Shown here piece by piece: positions 1 through 20,480 of a DNA stretch of 64,000 nucleotides (the stretch's first letter is position 1; each line of letters begins with the position of its first letter). Source of the stretch: Cladopsammia gracilis (taxonomy: Eukaryota; Cnidaria; Anthozoa; Scleractinia; Dendrophylliidae); the NCBI GenBank assembly GCA_022457155.1, contig JAJGOT010000287.1:758501-822500 (forward strand), read 5' to 3'. The translations under genes were made by a program, and so were the position numbers. Under the pieces are notes generated by a model. It worked only from the letters and a program-made list of their open reading frames with translations, did no database searches and was not told where the DNA came from.

Positions 1-362
1 CTCTTTTTGTACAGAGGTGTGCTCGCTTGTATGTTTTGTTTTCCCAATGTAGGTCATGTGATGTTCTCAAGGGAATTTGTCCTTTGTCTTTTCATAAATT
101 ATGTACACATATCCACGTGAAGAAAACAAAATTGAAAAGAAACAGTTCTTTTGATTTTGATAGTTTTTTTTTAACACTCTAGGGTATGCGTTGCAATAGA
201 TGAAGTTTACACAAAACGAACATCACATGATCTATATTGGGAAAACAAAACATACAAGCTAAAGAGTTCTATTGGACATTAGCTGTAAATGTTGTAATTT
301 GTGAACTGCACATGTGCTTGTAGACACTGCCATCGACTGTGTCACGGTCAAGCCCAAATCAT

Positions 363-631
363 ACCGTCCAGAAGGACGTCGGACACCTTATTGAGACTTA
401 TATAACGGAGTAACTGGTTAGCTTTCAGTTGAAGTTGGGGGTAGCAGTTTATATAGTTAAATTTGGGACTAAGCAACTCGAAAAGCTAGATGGTACAGTG
501 GTACGGTAAGCTATGTAAGCCCAAGCCTAGCTGAGGCCACTGGTTCAATCTTGAGTGGGGATTTTATTGAAAATAAAATTACATTACTTTATATAAGTCT
601 CAATAAGGTGTCCGACGTCCTTCTGGACGGT
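363..631. mobile_element. MITE-like element with perfect 43-bp terminal inverted repeats and a tRNA-like core
   Basis: Bases 363-405 and 589-631 are exact reverse complements over 43 bp. The similarity continues imperfectly outward to about 350 and 645. The 183-bp interior (about 485-557) looks like a tRNA-derived pol III promoter, with an A-box-like TGGTACAGTGG and a B-box-like GGTTCAATCTT. No open frame is present, so this is a non-autonomous element. A SINE that landed inside a MITE, or a chimera, are both possible. No clear target-site duplication is visible. Confidence 0.75.
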
Positions 632-1733
632 CTGATTTAGGCACAACCCTGTGTCACAGGACGTTTTTTAACCTGAGGTTTGTTAGCCGGACGTTTGTTA
701 ACCGGATGTTTGTTAACAAAAAGTTGTAGTTGTTGTCCAGAATGACAGCTGTAACAATGATGCAATCCATTTATCACCAGCTACTGTAAAGAGATTGCAT
801 ATCAAATTCGCTAAAATTGATGAAAAAATGGCCGAAGCTCGGAGAAGATCAGATAACACAGTAATAAAGGCCGCGCGTGACAGCCGCGTCGGTTAAGAAC
901 ATCACTGCTACCCGGGTTGTTCAAAGCACGATTAAACTAACCCAGGATTAGCGTCAATTTTGAATCCAGTTGAACAACTCAACAATTGAATTTTTTTTTT
1001 AAAGTTTTCTGCCCTTCAGTTTCGACTTTAACTTGTCTTCACTGCTGGCTATAAATGACCTTTTGAAAACATTTTTAAACAGAGAAATAAAATCCTCGGT
1101 TAACTGTTAATCCGAGATTAGCGTCAATCGGCTTTCGAACAACCGGGACCAGGTGACCTGTAAGACCCTGAAGAAGAAAGGCTGTGCCTTTCGAAATATT
1201 GGATTCAAATACAATTTCCGTACCGTTTAATCAACCTTGCTTTTATATCATACTGACCTAGTAGAGTTGGCCTTCAACGGGTAGACACCAAAATTTCGAA
1301 AGAAGAAAGGTTGAATAAACTGTACATCTAAAAATTTAGCAGCGTGCAGTAGACACATAGTCCCCAATGGGTGCCTATTGTTTTGAGTGCTAATACGTAA
1401 AAATCCCTGTTTTTGTAGGATACTTTCAGATAACCGTCGGCTCAAGAAAATCGAAGTAGCTGCCTTCAGCTGCCCATATCCAGATGGATACTTAAAACGA
1501 TTTCTCGTGTAAGAAAATCTTTCTTCCTTTCAGTAGCGATCCACTGGTTGGTTAAATGTTATCTGCTTTGACATGAAATGACATTTAGCTACCTTTACTT
1601 TCTTTACGGTCCCAGAAACTTAAAAATAATGAAACAACTAGCTAGTTTGGGTAATTCAAGGAAACACGACCGTAAAAGCGCGCTGGGAGTTAGACAAGCG
1701 TCAAGGTGCATTTATTTATTAGTATACAGCAAT
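632..1733. other. Intergenic stretch, no gene seen
   Basis: Short diverged direct repeats of about 17 bp based on GGACGTTTGTTAACC lie at about 660-720. The rest is non-repetitive AT-rich DNA with no supported exon. The unseen 5' exons of the membrane-protein gene could lie here or before the window. Confidence 0.5.
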
Positions 1734-2013
1734 AGAGCAGTTTTCAATTGAGTGTCGTAAAACCAAAACCAAAGTAATTACTCTGACCAATCACAGCAGT
1801 CGTAAACAATCCAATGAACCAATCAGTGAACCAAACTCATGTCGGCCGCGCCAAGCGCGGGAAAACGCGTGCGAACAAGTCACGATTGGTTTTGGTTTTA
1901 CTTCTGATTGGTCGAGAAAGTGACGCGAGATTTTTTAGCCAATCACAAACCGTAGCAATGAAAAACCAAAGCAACTGTGTAATTACTTTTGACACTCAAT
2001 TGAAAACTACTCT
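1734..2013. mobile_element. MITE, family A, copy 1
   Basis: About 280 bp with terminal inverted repeats: AGAGCAGTTTTCAATTGAGT at the left, and its near reverse complement ending ...AACTACTCT at the right. CCAATCA-type motifs recur inside (ACCAATCA, GATTGGT). A second copy is at 17869-18136 and a fragment at 3192-3275, which shows that this is a dispersed family. A methionine-started frame inside it has no protein character. Confidence 0.75.
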
Positions 2014-3913
2014 AATGCATCAGTCAATTACAGGATTGCCCATGTTTCCCCGAGACAGCACCTAGGAATTAGCATTTTGTTCAAAATATATATTGGCAAA
2101 TTCCCCATGGCGGCGAGGACAAAAAAGCTGTGGTATGCCTGGGGTAAAGTAAATAAAGAAGGAAAATACTTCGATTCTAGACTCATCCAAAAGTTACACC
2201 AAATTGAAGAAACGTTGTTGGGTGAAAAGCATAAACCATGAACGATCATGCGACCCAAAGGTTTACTGGGAAGTTGGAAAATTTAATCTTCGTCTGTGAC
2301 AGAATATACATTATATTAACACAGGATGAATAAATCATGCTCTTAAATGTCTCAAACAAAGAAAACATCTTGATTATCAATAAATAGAATATTACTAGCT
2401 TGCCAATGCTGCCTACCCAGAATCCCATTCGGTCTCATCGTTCATGGTTTATGCTTTTCACGAGTCAACGTTTCTTCAATTTGGTGTATATGAAACAAAC
2501 AAAGTCGTTTTCCTGTAGTGACTGATTACAGCAAGTTCACAACATATTTCTTGTCAGAAAAAGAGCCAGGTTAACACGAGGATGTCAAATGCCCCGGGGC
2601 ACACTGAGGGTAGGCCAATGCCCGACTGCCGGGATTCGAACGTGAGAACATGCTCGACTAATGCCAAAGCACGCGATTCGGTGTAGGATTTTCTTGCAAG
2701 AAAGAACGAAAAGAAAGTAAATTCAGAACGGTTCTTCATGTTCTGATATTTATTTGGTCAACCATTTATCTCAACTTCTCTATGCAAGATAAACAGTTCA
2801 ATCGAGCAACGATTAAGTAATTAAACAATCAAACAATAGCTTCAGGATGCACTTTCATTAAGTGACTTCAATAGCTTCCAAAAATCAATGATCGATTTGT
2901 GAAACTATGAAATCACTTCGGTGTATCTCCAACAAGCTACGGTTTGATTCGTAGAACATAACGTCCGCATACTAATTAAACAAAAACATTCTGTCACAGT
3001 TGCTATTCCTACGAAGGCAAAGCTGAGATAATACAATGAAACCTTGTGTTTTTCCTGTCATTAGATACTTGGTACGGACGGATTTGAAAGAAGTGAGAGC
3101 TGAATCTTTTAAAGGCCACGACGGTACAACGACTGATGTGTAAGTGGGATAAATGTCCCATTTCATATCTTTTAGAGTAGGTTTCACTCCAGTGACGTGA
3201 AACCAAAACCAACGTAATTACTCCGGCCAATCAACACAGACGCAGACAATCCAATGAACCAATCAAAACTCAAAACAAAAAATGTATTGATCAGAGCGGG
3301 TCTTGAACCCGGAACCTCCAGATTTGTAACAGATACCAGGGCAACAGAAAAGCTCTAAACTATAATAAATTTAAATAAAGCTTTTTGTCTCAACATTTTT
3401 TTCGCCGCCGGCAAAAATTCAGAACTACTGGGAGCAAGCAGTCTCGACTACTTTGATCAACATTACTGTTACATGCAGAAGCGGAGGTGTCGATAACTAT
3501 TTTAAAACAAGAGGCTCCAAGCAGCCTTTACTCATGCGCATGCGTAGGAAAGTTTTATGATATTTTAAACATGGCAAGAAGATGTCCAACATAGAGAAGA
3601 GTTACTCCTTTCATTCAGTCATCGTTCCTGCAAACCATGTTGTTTACTATTGAATGTTTTGGGAATGAAGGCTGTACCACAATGAAGCCAGTGATTCTTC
3701 TACGTCTTATATATACCAAACGTGAACATAGTAATGCAGGTAGGGTTGTAGGAGATGCTGTCGTGACACTTAAGTAACGCTCTTTTACCGGAAGTGAGAG
3801 TAGCCGGAAGTCACTAAACAGGAAATGTAAATGGCAAGGACATGAACCGGAAGTGCACAATAGGAGAACTGACTGTTAAACTGGCTGCCTAAAGTTTGCC
3901 AAACTTTCTAGAT
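2014..3913. other. Intergenic stretch with SINE and MITE fragments
   Basis: No gene is supported. Two minus-strand tRNA-like remnants are recognisable by T-arm/B-box sequence: about 2590-2690 (plus strand GGGATTCGAACG) and about 3290-3365 (plus strand GGGTCTTGAACCCGG). Bases 3192-3275 match the left part of the family A MITE at 1745-1830. Confidence 0.5.
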
Positions 3914-4394
3914 GTATAGGCAATGTTTAAGTAACAATCCGCGTAAGAAGTAGGCAATTCTCTATTGTTCCGCTGCATTTCGCTTTCCCCACATAAGAAT
4001 GTTTAGATTTTCGTACTGAGAATACGTCAACCTATGGACAACATGGTTTTGAAATAAAATTTACTGAAGCTTTATTTTAAAGCGATGTTTCTTTTGTGTT
4101 ACAAGATTTCATCCAATCGTGAGACTGCAAAACAATGGCCAAGAAAGACTTCTAATTTTCCATGTTCCCCACATCGAATTTTTGTTGCATTAAAAATCAC
4201 AATAGTTCTCACTAAAAGGGAATCAATTGGTAAACTAGAGATAAATAAATGCGCTGCCTAATGAAGTTATGGTCGATTTTCATGTTTTCGCCAATGAGGT
4301 GGACGGTTCAACAATAGCACAATTCACACCTTTCTGCATTCCGTGCATTTGGGTTGCCTACTTCTTACACGGATTGTTACTTAAATGTCTATAC
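3914..4394. mobile_element. Inverted-repeat element upstream of the first visible exon
   Basis: An arm at 3914-3957 (contains CCGCGTAAGAAGTAGGCAA) is matched in reverse complement at 4353-4394 (contains TTGCCTACTTCTTACACGG) with few mismatches. The roughly 480-bp unit has no coding frame. It ends about 95 bp before the first exon recognised in the membrane-protein gene, so it lies in that gene's intron or upstream region. Confidence 0.65.
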
Positions 4395-4488
4395 GATGCT
4401 ATATAAGGTGTTGCAACGGTTAGAATGGCAACAGAACAGCTCTTAACAATTTTTCCTTTTATGATTTTTAAGTTCTTTTTTTGTGCAG

Positions 4489-14130
<9,642 letters not shown>

Positions 14131-14133
<3 letters not shown>

Positions 14134-14302
14134 TAGGCCATTTTCGATATATTAAAATTCTAACTTGACTCCGAGGCTTAGGGGAATGAAACAAAAGAAA
14201 TTGATTTTTCATTCCTGAACCTCGATGTGATTTCTTTCGTTTTATTCCCCTAAGCCTCGGAGCCAAGAAAGAATTTTAATCAGTTTCGAAATACGCCTAT
14301 TA
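14131..14302. mobile_element. Hairpin MITE whose first bases form the host stop codon
   Basis: The outer ends ATAGGCCATTTTCGA and its diverged reverse complement (TTTCGAAATACGCCTAT) are each flanked by TA. Inner arms CTCCGAGGCTTAGGGGAAT and ATTCCCCTAAGCCTCGGAG are perfectly complementary. The left TA plus the first element base make the TAA stop at 14131-14133. If TA is the target duplication, the pre-insertion sequence would have read TAG at the same codon. Confidence 0.75.
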
Positions 14303-15900
14303 GTGTTTCAAAATGTATTGTTTAATCGAATGGACGATGCTGAAAGAAACTCTCATTGACATTAGTATAGTTAAAAATAGTTTAAACTCTGGATGGAACA
14401 CACGTGCACTTTTGGACACCATCGCGTGATTGTGCTGGGATAGAGGGGGACAGGGTGGAGAGGGAGGTGGTTGGCATCCGAATTCGCAAGGGTTCTGTTA
14501 ATTGTAAGTATAATAGTTTATCGAATGGGGATAGATCAGGGGATAGATAGATCATGAGGACCCTCATACCCTAGATACTTGTCGCTCGGTCATTTGAAAT
14601 GACCGAACTTTGATCTCGACTAAAGATAAGACAATAGAATTCGTTGACAGATCTCGCAGTAAGTTTTCCCTATCTCTTCAGTAAAGGAATGTAAAATCTC
14701 ATTCACACGTCAACGGTAGCAATTAATTGAAACGCGATCTTCCTGAGGTCTCCCGTAAACGAATGTAGAATTTTATTCACACGTCAACATTTGCAAATAT
14801 TTCAAATATTTCAAACGCTAGTGTTATAAAAAAGGACAGGCTAAACACGACTCCCACTCGTCGCAAAAAGTATTTTAAAAGCCTAAAGTGTAAAGCTTTC
14901 CCAGTAAGACTTCAGAGAGGATCGCGCCTTTAGATCACAGTTAAGGACTTGTTCTCTTCGATGATACAAACATTTTGATCTCGGCGGATTATCTCTCATA
15001 TTGATAGGAGGATTCATGCTGTCCAGAGCCGTTAGAATTATTTCATTTCTTTATGCCGTTATTCGGTGCTATAGCTCTATTGGCATACATTGTGGTTTCT
15101 TTGGCTCACTTTTGTTGCAAGATAAATACTTATCGGCTAAAGTTTGTTATCGTTTTGAAAGTGCTAGGATCGTTAAATTTCCCAGGCCGTGATTAAATGT
15201 CTAAAGTCTGCGGCGTGCAAGACTTGAGAGAAAGTGTTTCCGGCATCACGGATATGGGCGTCTTAGATCCGACTCTCAAAAAGCAAAAAAGCAACACAAT
15301 CTGCAACATAGTTACGTTGCTGTTTTGTAAATCTCACGGATGCTAGTAAATTCTTCAGTCCTTTCCTTAAGTAAGGAATGAACATAATTTAATGTCTTTG
15401 TGTGTTATTTTCCCTTGTCGAAAGTTTAATTTATTACTTTTTTGTTGCGACAAACTAATTTTAAGACAGTATGTGTAGCTTACATGAAGGTTTACCGCTA
15501 ATAAAGACTCCGGACTCGATGCGCCTGCGATGCTCTTTATCTCACAGGACACCGGCAAGTTGTACATTTGTACGATTGTACCGCGCTCGTTTCCATAATT
15601 CTTTTTATTGAACTCTAAAGCGAAGGCGTGATGCGTGCTTGGTTTAACTGTTTAGAACCTACATGGATTCATCATTGCTACACTGGCAATCGTATTAACT
15701 CAAAGAGGGGCCGTTTATAGAAAGATTCACGTGGAAAGATCACATCCGTAAGGTGAGTCATTGGATTGATTATTATCCTCTTTCATCCCCATTTTTCCCA
15801 CCACATCACTGCCCAGTGGGCTGACATAATAACCATAGCCTTCTCGCCTTTAATAGTTATTCACAAGTAAGCTCAACTTATGACTGCCTTTTTTATGTTG
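14303..15900. other. Intergenic stretch, no gene seen
   Basis: No coding region is convincing; the longest methionine-started frame (15001-15192) lacks family resemblance. A block near 14560-14640 (CTAGATACTTG...GGTCATTT...GACCGAAC) resembles one near 19310-19360, which indicates another dispersed repeat. The 3' UTR of the membrane gene may extend into the first few hundred bases. Confidence 0.4.
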
Positions 15901-15902
15901 TT

Positions 15903-16443
15903 GCTGTTTTCTTCAATTCATCGCGAGACACCAACATTTATTTCTTGTGACAAGAGCAAACACAAACTGTCGAAAGCTGTCATCTTGGCAGTCCTGCTAA
16001 TAAAGGTTGTGCCGTCCTAAGAGCAGGAATGGTTTGAGTTCTTTTCTCATTTTTCTTTCCAAACGTTATTGCTACAAGAAGGCTTTGGCAATTACATAAG
16101 CTTATGTACAACCATTAAGCTTATATTCATAAAAGTAGAAAAAAACACTTAAAGCTTATAGAAGGTTAAAAGGGGGAAAAGGTTAAAAGTCTATGCTTCA
16201 AAATACAAAACCTAAAAATTCAATGCCTGGTTTCAAGACAGTGTCCAAATACAAAGGTTTTCTAGTTCACCAATTATTATATTCACAAGTACCTATGTTT
16301 TTGTTGTTTTCACCAACTGATCACAATATGCCAGCATTTATTTCTTGTGACAAGAGCAAACAAACTGTTGAAAGATGTGTCATTATGCATGGCAGTTCTG
16401 CTAATAAAGGATGCGCAATCCTAAGAGCCGGAATGGTTTGCTG
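15903..16443 (+). repeat. Two diverged direct copies of a roughly 130-bp block
   Basis: About 15915-16035 and 16325-16443 share ATTTATTTCTTGTGACAAGA, then GCTAATAAAGG, then CCTAAGAGC.GGAATGGTTT. The second copy is open over 114 codons from 16193 and includes FISCDKSKQTVERC. The first is not open throughout. I do not recognise the peptide; this is either a decayed coding repeat or non-coding duplication. Confidence 0.55.
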
Positions 16444-16509
16444 TTGTCACAATGAAAACAAAATATATCTATTTTATTTATTAGTCCGAGTTTCTATTCT
16501 TCCTTTTAA

Positions 16510-16960
16510 AACCGTGAATATGCGCAAGCATAATTAACGGGTTATCGGTAACGGTGGCTAAACCACTTTCTTGCTCGCTCATTCCATCACTCAGCTGTAA
16601 ACTAAGTGACGTAATGCTTTGTTACGAATGCGTTTTGTAACAACGTGAATCCAGCAATAAAAATAATTAATTTGTTGTAAACGAATATATTTTTCAACCG
16701 AGACACACGTTTTGATGCATTAATCCACCTTGATGTTCCTTGATGTTCCTTGATGGCCGAGTGGTTTAGAGTCGGGAATTGCAATCGGGAGGCCCGAGTT
16801 CAAGTCATATTCAGGACCCTTCTTTTTTCTTTCTTTGGACTGGACATCGTGAAAGTGATGTACTGTTGTTGTTTTTTTGTGTTCGTCAAAAATCCTTGTT
16901 TTAATTTTAAAAAGATATCGAACCGTGTCAGTGTGAAAACATAAGTTTACCGCGATATTA
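16510..16960 (+). repeat. Composite repeat with tRNA-like module, forward copy
   Basis: This block contains GATGGCCGAGTGG (A-box region) and CCCGAGTTCAAGTC (B-box region) at 16751-16806, followed by a CTTCTTTTTTCTTTCTTTGG tail. The upstream part (GGGTTATCGGTAACGG, GTGACGTAATGCTTTGTTAC, GTTGTAAACGAATATA) recurs in reverse complement at about 33530-33700. It is a tRNA-derived SINE embedded in, or fused to, a longer repeat. Confidence 0.65.
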
Positions 16961-17868
16961 CGTTGTGTTAGCATTTCTTATTCACAAGTTGGCTCTTAGC
17001 ATAGTCGCTACCATAATTAATTATACAAACATTGACCAAATTAAATCTTTGAAAATGGAATTAAGTGTCAATCGTTTCCAGTCATAGAGTGTAAGGGAAT
17101 TTGATTGCCATTTTCAATGCTCACGGTTGGATTTTGTTTCACCTGCCAATCAAAGCAACTCTGCTCGCAGGGCAGAAGAGAAAATGTTTGAAAGAATAGG
17201 TAATAAGATACATGAACAATTGCATCGGCTGTGGCAGTGCAAGTAAAACTTCCTTAATTGTCATTTTTTTCATGCTTTGAGCTGTTTTATCTAACAGCAT
17301 TATATCTAGCAGAGCTCACTTTTTATTTAATGATAACACATTTTGACCCTAAATTACTGCTCAATATTATTCACTAATCCAATTGGTCTTACAAAATGCT
17401 CATTCTCCCGAGTTCCAAAATTAACATTCAATGTTTTACATGTGAAATATTGCTTGATAATCGGTTTAGCACTTAAGGAAGCTGGTAGCTTAACATGTTT
17501 TTATTTGTCAAAAGGATGCTCATGCATGTGAATTAAAGGGTTGAGGGTACCACTTTACAGTATGATTGAATAAAATCCTAAAGTGATTTCTATCAGTATC
17601 TCTGGGTTACACCGTACTGTTGAGGACGCCACTTTACGGTGGCTTCTTTTCAGGCTTCTGGCATCCAAACATTTTCTTGAACTTTGAGCAATAGAATTTA
17701 CATGCACACCATGGTATTGGTGTGAAGAGACTGTTCAGTATTACACTAATAGTTAAGGTCTTAATCATCAACACACAAGACTAGGTGGGTTCTCAGGAAA
17801 ACCCACCAAGTTTAAACTTCTTTTATTTGTTCTGACACAGTGATCTTTACCAAACGAAATACTATAAT

Positions 17869-18136
17869 ATAGAGCAGTTTTCAATTGAGTGTTGTAAAAC
17901 CACTGAAACCAAACCACTCAAACCACCAACCACCAAAGCAATCAGAACTTGAAGCAAATACATGTGGCTAGTGCCAAGTCGAGAGTGGAAAAACGTGTGC
18001 AAAAAAGTTGCAACTGGTTTTACTTCTGATTGGTTAGGAAAGTGGCTTAAGATTTCAGAGCCAATAACAAAGTGTGTCAATGCAAAATCAATTTATTTCA
18101 AAATTACTTTCGACACACAATTGAAAACCACTATAT
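17869..18136. mobile_element. MITE, family A, copy 2
   Basis: The ends ATAGAGCAGTTTTCAATTGA and ACAATTGAAAACCACTATAT are inverted repeats matching those of the element at 1734-2013. The interior is diverged, with ACC-rich short repeats near the left end. Confidence 0.75.
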
Positions 18137-18868
18137 CAAAGTATCTTTTTGCAGAAACGTCATGAAAATTTAGCATTCAGTTAATGTTAATGGTATCAGG
18201 CATGTGGGTACACCCTTTTTTTTCTTTCACCATTCTTTTCTAATTTGCAAGCATGGCCATCTACATAAAGGTTTGGGTTATGCATTTGTTTTCAGACTGA
18301 TTTCACTAACATTGGCAGTGGGCTGACTTAAAGGAGCTATGTGATGGTGATTTTGAGGTTTTTGGGTCAAAACTGCCCAAATTAAAACTAAGTACCTTTG
18401 TTGTACACAGAATGCTTATAGAACACTAAGAGGAAGATATCAAGTGAATTTTCGAAGAGAAAATTGACCATAATTAATATATGTTAAGACAGAGGTGATA
18501 AGCTTGGAAAAATGTGCCCAATTTTTTCTAGATGCTATCCATTTCCATCCTGGCCATTTGCAGGCCAAGACACTAATTTTTACTCTTACAGCACTGGTAG
18601 AAAATTTTTTAACAAAACTGGATCCTTTTTTTAGGATTTTCACTGAAATATAGATGTATTTTGACTTTTTAAAGTAATACTAAAAATGGCGACAAAGCCC
18701 CTTTAAATACGTAGGGTTTCTAACCACAGCCTTCTCACTAATTTATTACTCATGGGCGATAATTATTTTTGTTTTGGCTTTTGACCAACTGATTTCAAGA
18801 CACTGACATTTTTATTAACCCTTTCCTGCCTGAGAACCACTATAGTGGGCCCCTGATTAATAACTTGT

Positions 18869-19252
18869 TTCACGGTTCAGCGCATGTGCACAGATTAAAA
18901 TGCTTTATTCGCTATCTTACCAATTTGATCAGTTAAAAAACCACTCATATTAACTTCAATAATCACATATTATAATTTAGTCCAAACAAAGCAAAGGATG
19001 ACCAAAATTCACAGAAAATTACAACGGATCGCACCAACAGTCAACACTGAATTAAACCTTTGACCCGTAGGATTTATTCTACGCTCTGGTGGCTTTCATG
19101 GCGCACATGGCTGTGTATAATCATCCATTCAATCAGCTAAATGACTGCGACATTTTCATGGGCAAATTTCCTGCCAGAGTTATCTACTCGCTTCCAATTG
19201 GCCTAAACAATGAGTTACGTCATAGCTTGCACATGCGCCGAACCGTGAAACC
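18869..19252. mobile_element. MITE with 24-27-bp inverted repeats
   Basis: GTTTCACGGTTCAGCGCATG at the left and the reverse complement of GTTTCACGGTTCGGCGCATG at the right bound 384 bp with no coding frame. The inner sequence is unrelated to the other families in the window. Confidence 0.65.
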
Positions 19253-19411
19253 CTCCCTTTAAGGTCTTAATTTTATTTCAATGAAATTTTGACATCAAAC
19301 TCATGAGAACCCTCAAGCCTTAGATACTCGATCTTCGGTCAACTAAACCGGCCAATTATGCAATATAAAACAATGGATGTGTTGATAGCTCACGCAATAT
19401 GATTCACTATA

Positions 19412-20480
19412 GGCCTTAGCAAATGCTTGTTACATTTTGATGCATGATTAGTACTTCTATGTTACATCGAACTGTATGAGGCGTGCCACCCGCCAGTTCA
19501 GATGGACAATAATAATTAAGTGCAAGCTGGCTGCATGATTAGTACTTTTATGTTACATTGAACTGTATGAGGCGTGCCACCCGCCAGTTCAGATGGACAA
19601 TAATAATTAAGTGCAAGCTGGCTGCATGATCAGTACTTTTATATGTTACATCGAACTGTATGAGGCGTGCCACCCGCCAGTTCAGATGGACAGTAATATT
19701 AAGTGCATGCTGGCTGCATGTTTAGTACTTTTATGTTACATTGAACTTAGTAAATGCATGTTACATTTTGATGCATGATTAGTACTTTTATGTTACATTG
19801 AACTGTATGAGGCGTGCCACCCGCCAGTTCAGATGGACAGTAATATTAAGTGCATGCTGGCTGCATGTTTAGTACTTTTATGTTACATTGAACTGTATGA
19901 GGCGTGCCACCTGCCAGTTCAGATGGACAGTAATATTAAGTGCATGCTGGCTGCATGTTTAGTACTTTTATGTTACATTGAACTGTATGAGGCGTGCCAC
20001 CCGCCAGTTCAGATGGACAGTAATATTAAGTGCATGCTGGCTGCATGTTTAGTACTTTTATGTTACATTGAACTTAGCAAATGCATGTTACATTTTGATG
20101 CATGATTAGTACTTTTATGTTACATCGAACTGTATGAGGCGTGCCACCCGCCAGTTCAGATGGACAGTAATATTAAGTACATGCTGGCTGCATGATTAGT
20201 ACTTTTATGTTACATTGAACTGTATGAGGCGTGCCACCCGCCAGTTCAGATGGACAGTAATATTAAGTGCAAGCTGGCTGCATGATTAGTACTTTTATGT
20301 TACATTGAACTGTATGAGGCGTGCCACCCGCCAGTTCAGATGGACAGTAATATTAAGTGCATGCTGGCTGCATGATTAGTACTTTTATGTTAGGTCGAAC
20401 TGTATGAGGCGGGCCACCCGCCAGTTCAGATGGACAATAATATTAAGTGCAACTAGCTGGCTGCATGATTAGTACTTAAG
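19412..20480 (+). repeat. Satellite-like tandem array, about 90-bp unit, with higher-order structure
   Basis: The word GAACTGTATGAGGCG occurs ten times at about 90-bp spacing, as part of a unit that includes CCGCCAGTTCAGATGGACA and GCTGGCTGCATG. Two further units are cut short and joined to a spacer CTTAG(T/C)AAATGCATGTTAC, which also begins the array. This gives repeats of about 330 bp on top of the 90-bp unit. Some units are 90 bp and keep one frame open, but I see no reason to call it coding. Confidence 0.9.

Noticed and set aside
1814..2065. 83-codon open frame
   Set aside because: It runs through a MITE and out of its terminal repeat, so it is not a gene.
19833..20105. Open frame encoding repeated hydrophobic 30-residue units
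   Set aside because: The frame exists only because some satellite units are 90 bp; neighbouring units of the same array break it, and there is no splice or promoter context.
19412..20480. CRISPR array
   Set aside because: Units are contiguous 90-bp tandem repeats without unique spacers, in an animal genome context with no cas genes.
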